Assembly (NCBI GenBank): GCA_003158855.1
Contig: PMLJ01000032.1
Location: 1 to 57,694, forward strand
Origin: Acidimicrobiaceae bacterium
GTDB taxonomy: Bacteria > Actinomycetota > Acidimicrobiia > Acidimicrobiales > RAAP-2
Reading direction: 5' to 3'
Length of the DNA: 57,694 nucleotides
The notes below the pieces were generated by a model, which was not told the DNA's origin, did not search any database, and saw only the letters and a list, made by a program, of their open reading frames with translations. The translations under genes were made by a program, and so were the position numbers. Shown in pieces: positions 26,317 to 35,800 of this stretch (positions within the stretch are counted from its first letter, which is position 1; every line of letters starts with the position of its first letter).

Positions 26317-27123
26317 GTGGACTCGCTTCCTCTCTTCGAGAACGACCTGGGTGAACCAGGGGTCATTCAAGGGCACATGCTGCACTCGAAGGACGTCGTG
26401 ATCCCCCACGTGGCGGTGCTCTGCTTCTTCAACGAGCTGCTCGAGCAGCTCGCCAACGAGAACGTGCTCACGCCGATCTACACCCTGCGCAGCGAGATCG
26501 GCAAAAATCACGTCTACGAGTTCACCAGCGACTTCGGCACCGTCGCCGTGGTGCACCCCGGCGTCGGTGCGCCGCTCGCCGCGGGGTTCGTCGAGGAGAT
26601 GGCGGCCCTCGGTGTGACCACCTTCGTGGCGTGCGGCGGCGCCGGCGCCCTCGTGGAGGACCTGGCCCTGGGCCACGTGATGATCGTCTCCTCGGCGCTG
26701 CGCGACGAGGGGACGAGCTTCCACTACGCGCCGCCGAGCCGAATCATCGAGGCGGACCAGGTCGGGGTGAGGGTGCTCGAGGCGACGCTCCACGAACTCG
26801 ACGTTCCCTTCTACGTGGGCCGGACCTGGACGACCGACGCCTTTCTCCGTGAGACGCGCAGCCGGGTCCGGCGCCGCATTGACGAAGGCTGCACCATGGT
26901 CGACATGGAGTCGTCCGCGTTCATCGCCGTCTCCCAGTTCCGCCGACTCCGCTTCGCCCAGCTGCTGTACGCCGGCGATTCGTTGGCTGGGGGCGAGTGG
27001 GACTCGCGACACTGGGAGCACGCCCGCGGAGTTCGTGAGCATCTCTTCTACGTCGCCGCCCACGCCGCCCTGGAGCTTCACAAGACGCCCGGCCATCCCT
27101 CCGGCGACCCCCCCACCAACTAG
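26317..27123 (+). CDS. nucleoside phosphorylase (uridine/purine phosphorylase-like)
   Basis: This 268-residue protein belongs to the PNP/UDP phosphorylase superfamily. VVHPGVGAPLAAGFVEEM and FVACGGAGALVEDLALGHVMIV form the phosphate and ribose pocket, and TMVDMESSAFIAV holds the ribose-binding Met-Glu. The base specificity cannot be decided. The GTG follows AAAGGG at 26304-26309. It is the last gene of the apparent sdh operon, and a hairpin lies just behind it before the convergent mdh. Confidence 0.87.
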   Translation: MDSLPLFENDLGEPGVIQGHMLHSKDVVIPHVAVLCFFNELLEQLANENVLTPIYTLRSEIGKNHVYEFTSDFGTVAVVHPGVGAPLAAGFVEEMAALGVTTFVACGGAGALVEDLALGHVMIVSSALRDEGTSFHYAPPSRIIEADQVGVRVLEATLHELDVPFYVGRTWTTDAFLRETRSRVRRRIDEGCTMVDMESSAFIAVSQFRRLRFAQLLYAGDSLAGGEWDSRHWEHARGVREHLFYVAAHAALELHKTPGHPSGDPPTN

Positions 27124-27136
27124 CGGTGCAATAGAA

Positions 27137-27166
27137 CGGGCCGCCGGTAATCATCCCGGCGGCCCG
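27137..27166. terminator. hairpin between convergent nucleoside phosphorylase and mdh genes
   Basis: A GC-rich stem CGGGCCGCCGG/CCGGCGGCCCG with a seven- or eight-base loop lies between the two convergent stops. There is no clear T-run on either strand, so it would be an atypical or bidirectional terminator. Confidence 0.55.
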
Positions 27167-27188
27167 CATCTCTATAGCCGTTAGCTCC

Positions 27189-28178
27189 TTAGATGAGCCC
27201 CAGGGCGCGGACCTCGTCGCGCTCACTGACCAACTCGTCGGTCGTGATCTTGATGCGGCCGGCCGCGAACTCGTCGATCGTGAAGCCTTCCTTCACCTTC
27301 CAGTCGCCCTTGCCGTCGGACGTGATCGGGAACCCGAAGGTGCGCCCTTCGACGACGCCGTACTCACCGTGACTGGTGACGCCCACCGAGACGCAGTCGT
27401 CGCCGGCCGTGGGGTTCACGAGACTAACGACGGTGTCGATGGCGGCATTCGCCGCCGAGGCCGCTGAGCTGGCACCGCGGGCCTCGATGATCGCCGCACC
27501 GCGCTTCTGCACGGTCGTGATGAAGTCGCCGCGCAGCCAGTCGTGGTCCGAGATCACGTCGGGAACGAGCGTTGCGCCGATCGTCGCGTTCGCGAAGTCC
27601 GGGAATTGGGTGGCCGAGTGGTTTCCCCAGATCGCCAGGTTCTTGACATCCTTCACGGGCAGGCCGGCCTTCTTCGCCAGTTGGGTCTCGGCACGGTTCT
27701 GGTCAAGGCGCGTCATGGCGAACCAGCGATCAGCGGGGATCTCCGGGGCGTTCGAGCGCGCTATCAGGCAGTTCGTGTTGCACGGATTGCCGACCACCAA
27801 GACGCGCACGTCGCTCGACGCGTTGGCGGCGATGGCGCGACCCTGCGGCTTGAAGATGCCTCCGTTGACGTTGAGCAGGTCGCCGCGCTCCATGCCGGCC
27901 TTGCGCGGGATCGAGCCCACCAGCAGCGCCCACGAGGTATTCGTGAAGGCTTGGTTGAGGTCGCTCGTCGCCTCAATGCCGGCGAGCAGCGGGAAGGCGC
28001 AGTCGTCGAGCTCCATCACGACACCCTCGAGTGCCTTCATGGCCGGTTCGATTTCGAGCAACCGCAGTACTACTGGCGTGTCAGGGCCGAGCAACTGGCC
28101 CGAGGCGATGCGAAACAACAACTGGTAGCCGATCTGGCCGGCGGCGCCGGTCACAGTGACGTGAACTGGGGTAGTCAT
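27189..28178 (-). CDS. mdh: malate dehydrogenase
   Basis: This 329-residue NAD-dependent enzyme converts malate and oxaloacetate. It begins with the Rossmann segment [20 protein letters not shown], and the catalytic His lies in [12 protein letters not shown]. The region [14 protein letters not shown] is the family's substrate/cofactor loop. The length is normal for the cytosolic-type bacterial enzyme. It is the last gene of the ten-gene minus-strand run and follows icd by 20 nt, so two TCA enzymes are probably cotranscribed. Confidence 0.96.
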   Translation of the reverse strand: MTTPVHVTVTGAAGQIGYQLLFRIASGQLLGPDTPVVLRLLEIEPAMKALEGVVMELDDCAFPLLAGIEATSDLNQAFTNTSWALLVGSIPRKAGMERGDLLNVNGGIFKPQGRAIAANASSDVRVLVVGNPCNTNCLIARSNAPEIPADRWFAMTRLDQNRAETQLAKKAGLPVKDVKNLAIWGNHSATQFPDFANATIGATLVPDVISDHDWLRGDFITTVQKRGAAIIEARGASSAASAANAAIDTVVSLVNPTAGDDCVSVGVTSHGEYGVVEGRTFGFPITSDGKGDWKVKEGFTIDEFAAGRIKITTDELVSERDEVRALGLI

Positions 28179-28198
28179 GATGCTCCTTCTGAATGGGA

Positions 28199-29395
28199 TT
28201 AGAGACGGTCAACGATTGCCGAGGCGAACTCTGAACACTTGACTTCGGTGGCGCCCTCCATCTGGCGCGCGAAGTCGTAGGTGACGATCTTCTCGGCGAT
28301 GGTCGCCTCGAGGGCGCGCACGATGTCGTTCGCGGCGTCCGTCCAGCCCAGGTGCTCAAACATGAGCACGCCCGACAAGAGGACCGAACCGGGGTTCACC
28401 TTGTCCTGGCCGGCGTACTTCGGTGCGGTGCCGTGCGTCGCTTCGAAGATGCCGTGACCCGTTATGTAGTTGATGTTGGCGCCGGGGGCGATGCCGATGC
28501 CGCCAACCTGAGCCGCCAACGCGTCCGAGAGGTAGTCACCGTTCAAGTTCGTTGACGCGATGACGTCAAACTCCTTGGGGCGCGTCAACACCTGCTGGAA
28601 GATGATGTCAGCAATGGCGTCCTTCACGAGCAACTTGGATCCGGGCTTTCCACCACAGTCGTTCCAACCCACCGCGACGTCGGCGAACTCGTTGCGTACG
28701 AGCTCGTAGCCCCACTTCATGAAGGCTCCTTCGGTGAACTTCTGGATGTTGCCCTTGTGCATGATCGTCACGCTGGGGCGATTGTGGTCAAGGGCGTACT
28801 TGATGGCGGCGCGGATCAGGCGCTCTGAGTTCGCCTTCGAGATGGGCTTGATTCCAATGCCGCTCATCTCGGGGATCGCCCAGCCGTAACCCTCCTTCAA
28901 GAATGCACGCAGCTTCTCGGCGTCTGGGGTGCCGGCTTCCACTTCGAGGCCGGCGTAGACGTCCTCGGTGTTCTCACGGAAGATCACCATGTCGACGAGC
29001 TCCGGCTGCTTCACCGGCGAAGGGACGCCCTGAAACCAGCGCACCGGGCGCAGGCACACGTAGAGGTCGAGAATCTGGCGAAGAGCGACGTTGAGCGAGC
29101 GGAAGCCGCCGCCAATCGGCGTCGTGAGCGGGCCCTTGATGCCGATCAGGTGGTCGCGGAAGTCGGTGATCGTCTCGTCAGGAAGCCAGTTGCCGGTCTC
29201 GTTGAAGGCTTTCTCTCCGGCGAGCACCTCTTTCCATTCGATGTCAATGCCGTACTTCTTCGACGCGGCGTCGAGGACCAGTTTCGCAGCGGGCCAGATG
29301 TCGACGCCGATACCATCGCCCTCGATGAAGGGGATGATCGGGTTAGTGGGAACGTTAAGCACGCCAGAGGCGCTCATTGTGATTTTGTCAGCCAT
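28199..29395 (-). CDS. icd: isocitrate dehydrogenase (NADP+-dependent)
   Basis: This 398-residue homodimeric decarboxylating dehydrogenase has the substrate-binding [13 protein letters not shown] segment, [11 protein letters not shown], and the cofactor region [17 protein letters not shown]. The Lys-Tyr in this last motif is the NADP-specific signature of the E. coli enzyme. The length also fits that type rather than the monomeric 740-residue form found in many actinobacteria. It follows metF by 49 nt and precedes mdh by 20 nt. Confidence 0.95.
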   Translation of the reverse strand: MADKITMSASGVLNVPTNPIIPFIEGDGIGVDIWPAAKLVLDAASKKYGIDIEWKEVLAGEKAFNETGNWLPDETITDFRDHLIGIKGPLTTPIGGGFRSLNVALRQILDLYVCLRPVRWFQGVPSPVKQPELVDMVIFRENTEDVYAGLEVEAGTPDAEKLRAFLKEGYGWAIPEMSGIGIKPISKANSERLIRAAIKYALDHNRPSVTIMHKGNIQKFTEGAFMKWGYELVRNEFADVAVGWNDCGGKPGSKLLVKDAIADIIFQQVLTRPKEFDVIASTNLNGDYLSDALAAQVGGIGIAPGANINYITGHGIFEATHGTAPKYAGQDKVNPGSVLLSGVLMFEHLGWTDAANDIVRALEATIAEKIVTYDFARQMEGATEVKCSEFASAIVDRL

Positions 29396-29444
29396 AACGA
29401 CATCCTACGACGAAATTTTGGGGCGATTTCAGGGTCGAAATCCC

Positions 29445-30314
29445 CTACGAGCGCTGTCCATCCTTCGAAAAGATCGCGCTGTGGATCTCTCTGGTCGCCG
29501 TTGACTGATTCAACGTGTAGAAGTGCAGGCCGGGCGCATTCTCATCGAGCAGCTGCTCGCAGAGTTCGATGGCGGACCTGATTCCTTCCGACCTCACCGC
29601 GGCGGGACCACCACGCTCGTCGGCCGCCTCGAGTCGACGGATCAGCGCCGGCGGGACACGCGCGCCCATCGTCGCCATGCGCTCGACGGCGTGGAGCGTC
29701 GTGACGGGCATGATGCCGGGCAACACCGGCTTGGAGACGCCGAGGGCGCCGAGCTCTTGGACGAGTCTCGTCCATTCGTCCAGCTCGAAGAAGAACTGGG
29801 TCACCGCGAAGTCGGCGAGTTCCAGCTTCTGGGCGAGGAAGCGGCGATCGGACTCGAGGTCGATGGAGCGCGGGTGACCCTGGGGGTGCGCCGCGACACC
29901 GATCGAGAAGTCCCCGACCTCGCGGGCCAGCTCGACCAGGTCTATGGCGTGGGAAAACTCCGAGGCGGCGAGCGAGGCGTCGTCGGGGATGTCGCCGCCG
30001 AGGGCCATCACGTTCACCACGCCCGAATCCAGGTAGTTCTTCAAGATGTCGCGCATCTCGGCCCGGCTGTGGCCGACGCAGATGAGGTGCGCCATCGCGG
30101 TGATGCGTCCGCCCTTTTGAATCCGCGTGACGAGATCGAACGTGCGCTGGCGCGACTCGCGACCACCGCGATAGGTAACCGACACGAACGAGGGCTCGAG
30201 GGGCTCAAGTTCCGCGAGGGTCCTGGTCAGCCTGACGGTCTCCTCGTCGGACTTCGGAGGAAAGAACTCGAACGAGTGCGTAACACCCGAGGCGCACAGT
30301 TCGTCGATGCGCAC
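29445..30314 (-). CDS. metF: methylenetetrahydrofolate reductase
   Basis: This 289-residue FAD enzyme reduces 5,10-methylene-THF to 5-methyl-THF for methionine synthesis. THSFEFFPPKSDEE holds the catalytic glutamate, and the later VVNVMALGGD and GVAAHPQGHP segments line the flavin barrel. The start is set at GTG 30314 because it is four bases after the upstream cupin stop; the frame extends further but only inside that gene. It shares the transcript with folD, two steps upstream in the folate pathway. Confidence 0.93.
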   Translation of the reverse strand: MRIDELCASGVTHSFEFFPPKSDEETVRLTRTLAELEPLEPSFVSVTYRGGRESRQRTFDLVTRIQKGGRITAMAHLICVGHSRAEMRDILKNYLDSGVVNVMALGGDIPDDASLAASEFSHAIDLVELAREVGDFSIGVAAHPQGHPRSIDLESDRRFLAQKLELADFAVTQFFFELDEWTRLVQELGALGVSKPVLPGIMPVTTLHAVERMATMGARVPPALIRRLEAADERGGPAAVRSEGIRSAIELCEQLLDENAPGLHFYTLNQSTATREIHSAIFSKDGQRS

Positions 30315-30318
30315 GAAT

Positions 30319-30690
30319 CTAGTTGGCCCGTCCGAAGTCGTCTTCGAGGCGCACGATGTCGTCTTCTCCGAAGTACGTGCCGTGCTGGACCTCGATGAGC
30401 ACGACGGGTGTCGTACCGCGGTTCTCGCAGCGGTGAGCCTGGCCCAGAGCGATATCGATGCTGCCGCCGGGCCTGATCTCGTGCTCGACGCCATCGAGGA
30501 CGACGGTCGCGACACCGTTGACCACGAACCAGTGCTCCGCGCGCTTGGCGTGCTGCTGGTAACTCAGCCGCTTCCCGGGAGCGACGATGATCCGCTTGAC
30601 CTTGTGGTCGAACATCTCCTCGTCCAGCACCGTGAAGTTACCCCACGGACGTTCGTCGAACTCCCGGCCTTTGTCGTCTTTTGTACTCAT
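30319..30690 (-). CDS. type II mannose-6-phosphate isomerase-like cupin
   Basis: This 123-residue single cupin resembles the C-terminal domain of type II phosphomannose isomerases/GDP-mannose pyrophosphorylases. RPWGNFTVLDE is the family's start, VAPGKRLSYQQHAKRAEHWFVV holds the Gln-x-His and Glu metal ligands, and ALGQAHRCEN the last histidine. It lacks the nucleotidyltransferase domain. It overlaps folD by four bases and metF follows after four. Its role in a folate/purine operon is unexplained. Confidence 0.85.
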   Translation of the reverse strand: MSTKDDKGREFDERPWGNFTVLDEEMFDHKVKRIIVAPGKRLSYQQHAKRAEHWFVVNGVATVVLDGVEHEIRPGGSIDIALGQAHRCENRGTTPVVLIEVQHGTYFGEDDIVRLEDDFGRAN

Positions 30691-31541
30691 CGCACCTTCT
30701 CAGCAGCCAATACGGCGTTACGCAACAGCATTGCACGAGTCATTGGTCCGACGCCACCGATGCGCGGCGTGATCCAACCAGCGACGTTGGCGACTTCCGG
30801 TGCGACGTCGCTCATCAGCTTCTTGCCCGACCAACTCGTTCCAGCCCCCACCACCGCGGCGCCCGGCTTCACCATGTCCGGGGTCACGAGTCCCGCCACC
30901 CCCGCGGCGGCGACGAGGACGTCGCCGAGCCGCGTGAGGGCGGCCATGTCATCAACTCCGGTGTGCACCACCGTCACCGCGGCATTGCAGCCGGGCCGAC
31001 GCATGGCGAGCAGCAACGCGAGCGGGCGTCCGATGGTGAGTCCCCGACCAATGATCACGACGTGCTTTCCTTCGACCGGCACGTGGTGGGCGCTCAGGAG
31101 CTCGACGATGCCCGCAGGCGTGCACGGCAGCGGGCCAGGGGCCCCCATGACCAGGCGGCCCAGGTTCGTCGGATGAAGCCCGTCGACGTCCTTTGCGGGG
31201 TCCACGCGCAAGAGGATCTGCTCCTCGTTGATCCCGGCCGGCAGCGGAAGCTGCACGAGGATCGAATGAACCGCGGGGTCGGCGTTCAGACGGTCGATGA
31301 CCGCTTCGACATCGGCCTGGGTCGCCGTGGCGGGCAGGTGCTCGTGCAGCGACGTGATGCCGATCTCCTCGCAGTCCGCGAGCTTCATCGCGACGTACTT
31401 CGCGCTCGGGCCGTCGTCGCCTACGAGCACGGTGCCGAGGCCCACGGGACGCCCGGCCGCGGCGAGCCTGCGGGCGCGGTCGGCGAGCTCCATCTTGATG
31501 CGACCGCTCAGTCGCTCACCATCGAGTAGTTCTGCGGCCAT
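30687..31541 (-). CDS. folD: bifunctional methylene-THF dehydrogenase/methenyl-THF cyclohydrolase
   Basis: This 284-residue enzyme interconverts methylene-, methenyl- and 10-formyl-THF. The catalytic lysine is in KYVAMKLADC, QLPLPAGINEEQIL matches the family signature, and IIGRGLTIGRPLALLL is the NADP-binding segment. It supplies the 10-formyl-THF consumed by the adjacent PurH and PurN and the methylene-THF used by MetF. It starts seven bases after purH and overlaps the cupin gene (ATGA). Confidence 0.95.
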   Translation of the reverse strand: MAAELLDGERLSGRIKMELADRARRLAAAGRPVGLGTVLVGDDGPSAKYVAMKLADCEEIGITSLHEHLPATATQADVEAVIDRLNADPAVHSILVQLPLPAGINEEQILLRVDPAKDVDGLHPTNLGRLVMGAPGPLPCTPAGIVELLSAHHVPVEGKHVVIIGRGLTIGRPLALLLAMRRPGCNAAVTVVHTGVDDMAALTRLGDVLVAAAGVAGLVTPDMVKPGAAVVGAGTSWSGKKLMSDVAPEVANVAGWITPRIGGVGPMTRAMLLRNAVLAAEKVR

Positions 31542-31548
31542 GGCTCTC

Positions 31549-33090
31549 CTAATGTCGAAAGTGACGCTCGCCAGTGAGCATCATCACGATTCCCGCGGCG
31601 TTGGCCGCGTCAACGACTTCCTGGTCGCGCACGGATCCGCCGGGTTGCACGACTGCAGTCACCCCCGCGCCAGTGAGCGACTCGAGGCCGTCGGCGAACG
31701 GGAAGAAAGCGTCCGAGGCGGCGGCGCTTCCCCGGGCGAGTTCGCCGGCCTTGGTCGTCGCGATTCCCGCCGCGACGACACGGGACTGCTGACCCGCGCC
31801 GACCCCCACCGCGACGCCGTCCCTCGCGATCACGATGGCGTTCGAGGTGGTGCGTGCGCAGACGCGCCACGCGACGCTGAGATCCTGGAGCTGCTGCGCC
31901 GACGGGGTAGTCGCAGTGACGCAACGCCACTGCGACACCGGAACGAGCAGCTCGTCGGCGTTCTGCACGAGCGCGCTGTCACCGAAGGTGCGCACGGACA
32001 ACCCCAGCGGTTCGGGTGCAGGAGCGCTCAGCAGTCGGGTGGCCTTTCGTCGGCGCACCAGGACCGCAATCGCCTCTTCCTGGAACGACGAGGCGACGAT
32101 CACATCGGCCTGGGGACCCGCCGCGATGAGCCCGGCGAGTTCCGCGTCAACCTCGCCGCCGACCGCGACGACGCCACCGAACGCGCTCTGGGGATCCGCG
32201 TCCAGGGCCTTTTGAAACGCGCCACCGAGCGATGAACCGAGGGCCGCGCCCGAGGCGTTGGCGTGCTTCATGATCGCCACGGCGAAGTAGCCGGGCCAGT
32301 CGCTTCGCAGCTCGTGCACGAGTCGCCACGCCGCGTCGGCGTCGAAGATGTTCAGATACGAAAGGGCCGAGCCGGCGTGCTGTTCAACGCCGTCCCACCA
32401 CGGTGTCGTGCCGGACATGCGATAGCGGCCCCCGATCTGGTGGGGGTTCTCTCCGTAGCGCAGGACGTCCGCGCGCTCGAGCGTCAGGTGCAGCGTCTCG
32501 GGCAGCACCTCATCGGTGGTGTTAGGCCTCTCGCCCACCACGCCGCCTCCATCGAGCCAGCGGACGATCTGCGCGTCGTAGGCGGCGGTCTGCGCGAAGG
32601 CCGCGCGCGCCAGCGCGTGGCGCGTCGAGTGGGAGAGCGCGCCGTTGGACTTGAGTTCGCTCAGCACCATGTCGTACTGTTCGGGGCTGGTCACCACGCC
32701 CACGTGCTGGTGGTTCTTCGCAGCGGCGCGCACCATCGACGGCCCGCCGATGTCGATCAGCTCGATCGACGGGTCCGACAGGAATGGGTAGAGGTTGCAC
32801 ACGACGAGGTCGATGACCTCGATGTCGTGGGCGGCGAGGGCGGCGAGGTGATCAGGCTTCGAGCGGTCAGCGAGGATGGCGCCGTGGATGCGAGGGTGGA
32901 GCGTCTTCACGCGTCCGTCGAGCATTTCGGGAAAGCCCGTCACCTCCGCGACGTCGAGGTGGGCGACGCCAGCCTCGGCGAGGGCGACCGCCGTGCCGCC
33001 CGAGGCGACCAACTCCACCCCGAGGGCCTCGAGCCCTCGGGCGAACTCAATGAGTCCGGTCTTGTCGAACACACTCAACAACGCTCGCAT
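31549..33090 (-). CDS. purH: AICAR transformylase/IMP cyclohydrolase
   Basis: This 513-residue bifunctional enzyme performs the last two steps of IMP synthesis. The N-terminal MGS-like cyclohydrolase domain includes ALLSVFDKTGLIEFARGL and GRVKTLHPRIHGAIL. The C-terminal transformylase carries IMKHANASGAALG, where Lys-His is catalytic, and SAFGGVVAVGGEVD. The start overlaps the purN stop by one base (TAATG). Both enzymes use 10-formyl-THF made by the neighbouring FolD. Confidence 0.96.
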   Translation of the reverse strand: MRALLSVFDKTGLIEFARGLEALGVELVASGGTAVALAEAGVAHLDVAEVTGFPEMLDGRVKTLHPRIHGAILADRSKPDHLAALAAHDIEVIDLVVCNLYPFLSDPSIELIDIGGPSMVRAAAKNHQHVGVVTSPEQYDMVLSELKSNGALSHSTRHALARAAFAQTAAYDAQIVRWLDGGGVVGERPNTTDEVLPETLHLTLERADVLRYGENPHQIGGRYRMSGTTPWWDGVEQHAGSALSYLNIFDADAAWRLVHELRSDWPGYFAVAIMKHANASGAALGSSLGGAFQKALDADPQSAFGGVVAVGGEVDAELAGLIAAGPQADVIVASSFQEEAIAVLVRRRKATRLLSAPAPEPLGLSVRTFGDSALVQNADELLVPVSQWRCVTATTPSAQQLQDLSVAWRVCARTTSNAIVIARDGVAVGVGAGQQSRVVAAGIATTKAGELARGSAAASDAFFPFADGLESLTGAGVTAVVQPGGSVRDQEVVDAANAAGIVMMLTGERHFRH

Positions 33091-33710
33091 TAGTTCTCCT
33101 CTAGGGTGCCGGCGACTGAAACTGGTTCCAAACCTTCTTCGAGCGACGCCATCACCCTACTTATCACCAGCGGATAGAGCGAACGCTCGACGGTCTTGAT
33201 CCGCTCGTGAAGGGCGGCCTCGTCGTCGCCTGCGAGTACCGGCACGTGACGCTGGGCGAGGATCGGACCGTTGTCGAGCTCCTCGGTCGCAATGTGCACC
33301 GTGCAGCCCGATTCAGCGACCCCGGCGGCGATGGCCTGGGCGACCGCGTGCCAGCCCTTGAAGTCCGGCAGAAGGCTCGGATGGGTGTTGAGCACCCGCC
33401 CCGGGAAGGTCTCGTGAAAGACCGCCGTCATGATGGTTCCAAAGCCGGCCATCGCCACGAGGTCGATGTCGCGCTCACGCAGCTCATTGGCCAACTCCCG
33501 GCTGTACCCCTCGCGGTCGAAGGACTTGGAGAACCCCCCGAACGCGGACCGGTCAACGAGCAGGGACTCGATCCCGGCGTGGCTCGCGACGTCGAGTCCG
33601 CGACAGGGACGGTCCGAGGCGACGAGGGCCACCTTGATGCCCGCGCTCACCATGGCTTCGAGGATGGTGCCCGAACCAGATACCAGTACACAGAGACGAA
33701 CATGGCCCAA
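33090..33710 (-). CDS. purN: phosphoribosylglycinamide formyltransferase
   Basis: This 206-residue enzyme formylates GAR. The catalytic Asn-His pair is in VLNTHPSLLPDFKGWHAV and the catalytic Asp in EELDNGPILAQ. The phosphate loop reads SGSGTILEAM: the Asn that usually follows Gly-Ser/Thr (GSGTNLQ) is Ile here. The only plausible start in frame is a TTG four bases after the sucD stop. It overlaps purH by one base. Confidence 0.92.
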   Translation of the reverse strand: MGHVRLCVLVSGSGTILEAMVSAGIKVALVASDRPCRGLDVASHAGIESLLVDRSAFGGFSKSFDREGYSRELANELRERDIDLVAMAGFGTIMTAVFHETFPGRVLNTHPSLLPDFKGWHAVAQAIAAGVAESGCTVHIATEELDNGPILAQRHVPVLAGDDEAALHERIKTVERSLYPLVISRVMASLEEGLEPVSVAGTLEEN

Positions 33711-33714
33711 CGCG

Positions 33715-34599
33715 TTACAGCGCCTTGACGATCTCGACCATCTTCTGACCGGCCTCGGTGGGGTTGAGACACACGTGCACCCCGGCTTCGCGAAGCGCGT
33801 CCATCTTGGCCTGCGCGGTCCCCTTGGAACCCGAGATGATGGCGCCGGCGTGGCCCATCTTTCGCCCCGCGGGAGCCGTGACCCCGGCGACGTACGACAC
33901 CACGGGCTTGGTCATGTTGTGCTTGATCCACTCGGCGGCGCGCTCCTCTTCGGAGCCGCCGATTTCGCCGATCATCATGACGGCCTTGGTTTCGGGGTCG
34001 GCCTCGAAGGCGGCCAGACAGTCGATGAAGTTGGTGCCGGGAACCGGGTCGCCACCGATGCCCACGCACGTCGTCTGACCAATGCCCTGCTGGCTGAGTT
34101 CGTGCAGGGCCTGGTAGGTCAGGGTCCCGGAACGCGAGACGATCCCGACCGGGCCGCCCGCGAGGGCAATGTCGCCCGAGGTGATCCCGATGTTGCACTT
34201 TCCGGGCGAGATGATGCCCGGGCAGTTTGGTCCGAGGAGGCGCACGCCGGGGAACTCCTCCACCAAACGGTTGAAGACAATCGCCTCATCGTGGGCGGGT
34301 ATGCCCTCGGTAATGCAGACGATGAACTTGATGCCGCCTGCGGCGGCCTCCATGATCGCGTCGGCCGCGAACCTCGGAGGCACGGAGACGAACGACGCAG
34401 TGGCGCCCGTCGCCTCGACCGCCTCCTTCACCGTGTTGAAGACGGGGATGCCGTCGACGTCGGTGCCGCCCTTGCCCGGGGTCACGCCGCCAACGATCTT
34501 GGTCCCGTAGTCGCGGTTGCGCAGCCCGTGGAACTTCCCCTGTCCTCCGGTGAGGCCCTGGACAATTACTTTGGTGTTTTCATCTACGAAAATGCTCAT
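33715..34599 (-). CDS. sucD: succinyl-CoA synthetase alpha subunit
   Basis: This 294-residue subunit binds CoA and carries the phosphohistidine in [13 protein letters not shown]. The N-terminal [11 protein letters not shown] and the [11 protein letters not shown] segment are typical. It forms succinate and NTP from succinyl-CoA with SucC, whose gene ends nine bases upstream. Its stop is four bases before purN, tying the TCA step to the purine genes. Confidence 0.96.
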   Translation of the reverse strand: MSIFVDENTKVIVQGLTGGQGKFHGLRNRDYGTKIVGGVTPGKGGTDVDGIPVFNTVKEAVEATGATASFVSVPPRFAADAIMEAAAGGIKFIVCITEGIPAHDEAIVFNRLVEEFPGVRLLGPNCPGIISPGKCNIGITSGDIALAGGPVGIVSRSGTLTYQALHELSQQGIGQTTCVGIGGDPVPGTNFIDCLAAFEADPETKAVMMIGEIGGSEEERAAEWIKHNMTKPVVSYVAGVTAPAGRKMGHAGAIISGSKGTAQAKMDALREAGVHVCLNPTEAGQKMVEIVKAL

Positions 34600-34608
34600 G
34601 GTTCTTCC

Positions 34609-35751
34609 TTAGGCGTTTGCGAAGGCCACGGCCCGGCGGGCGGCGTCCAACATGGTCGGTTCGGTGATCAACTTCTCATTGAGATGGGGCGCCAGGATCG
34701 CGCGCCCCTCGACGGCGTTGGTGCCATCGAGCCGCAGCACGATCGGCGAGCTGATGGTCACTCGCTTCAGCGCCTCGAGGACTCCCTTGGCCACCTCGTC
34801 GACGCGAGTGATGCCGCCGAAGATGTTGACGAAGATGACCTTCACTTTGGGGTCGGAGTTGATGACCTCCAACGCCGACGCCATCACGTCGGCGTTCGCG
34901 CCGCCGCCAATGTCGAGGAAGTTCGCGGCGGACCCGCCGACCTGGTTCACGACGTCGAGCGTCGACATCGCGAGGCCGGCGCCGTTGGCGATGATGCCGA
35001 CGGTTCCGTCAAGTCCGATGTAGTTCAGGCCTTTCTCCTTCGCCATCTTCTCGCGGGGGTCCTCGGTCTCGGTGGCGCGGAACTCTTCCCACTCGGGGTG
35101 GCGGAACGACGCATTCTCGTCCAGGGTCACCTTTGCGTCGAGGGCGTGCACCTTGTTGTCGGGGGTGAGGATCAGCGGATTGATCTCGGCCAGGTCGCAG
35201 TCGCCAGTCGTGTAGCAGTCGTAGAGCTTCACGAGCAGTTCGGCCGTCTGTTCGCGCGCCACCTCGTCGAGCTCGGCATCGGCGACCCAGCGTCGGGCGG
35301 TCCCGAGATCGAGCCCTCGAACCGGATCGATCGAGAGGAAGGCAATGGCGTCGGGATTCTCCTCGGCGACCACTTCGATCTCCACTCCGCCTTGGGCGCT
35401 CAGCATCCCCAGGTGCATCTTGTTCGGACGGTCGAGGGTGAACGAGGCGTAGTACTCCTTCGCGATATCGCTCGAGCGCTCGATCCAGAGCCGATGGACC
35501 ACGTGGCCCTTGATGTCGAGGCCCAGAATATTGCCCGCGTGCAGGCGAACCTCGTCGATGTTGTCCGCGAGCTTCACGCCGCCGGCCTTGCCGCGACCGC
35601 CGACCTTCACCTGCGCCTTCACGACTACCGGGTATCCCACGCGCTCGGCGACCGCCACGGCCTCCTCGACCGTGTCGGCGACGTCACCGGGTGAAACCGC
35701 GATACCGAAGCGCGAGAAGTACTGCTTGCCTTGGTACTCGAAGAGATCCAT
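34609..35751 (-). CDS. sucC: succinyl-CoA synthetase beta subunit
   Basis: This 380-residue ATP-grasp subunit begins MDLFEYQGKQYF, the usual SucC start, so I prefer ATG 35751 over a TTG three codons upstream. YPVVVKAQVKVGGRGKAGGV is the nucleotide-binding region and INPLILTPDNKVHALDAKV holds the metal site. It pairs with SucD nine bases downstream. The B12-binding subunit gene ends 49 nt upstream. Confidence 0.96.
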   Translation of the reverse strand: MDLFEYQGKQYFSRFGIAVSPGDVADTVEEAVAVAERVGYPVVVKAQVKVGGRGKAGGVKLADNIDEVRLHAGNILGLDIKGHVVHRLWIERSSDIAKEYYASFTLDRPNKMHLGMLSAQGGVEIEVVAEENPDAIAFLSIDPVRGLDLGTARRWVADAELDEVAREQTAELLVKLYDCYTTGDCDLAEINPLILTPDNKVHALDAKVTLDENASFRHPEWEEFRATETEDPREKMAKEKGLNYIGLDGTVGIIANGAGLAMSTLDVVNQVGGSAANFLDIGGGANADVMASALEVINSDPKVKVIFVNIFGGITRVDEVAKGVLEALKRVTISSPIVLRLDGTNAVEGRAILAPHLNEKLITEPTMLDAARRAVAFANA

Positions 35752-35800
35752 TGACTTCAACTTTCATTTCACTGGTAGTCAAACGACACCATGCTTGGAA

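Noticed and set aside
33430-35694. 754-codon plus-strand frame opposite sucD and sucC
   Set aside because: Antisense shadow; both genes on the minus strand have full catalytic motifs.
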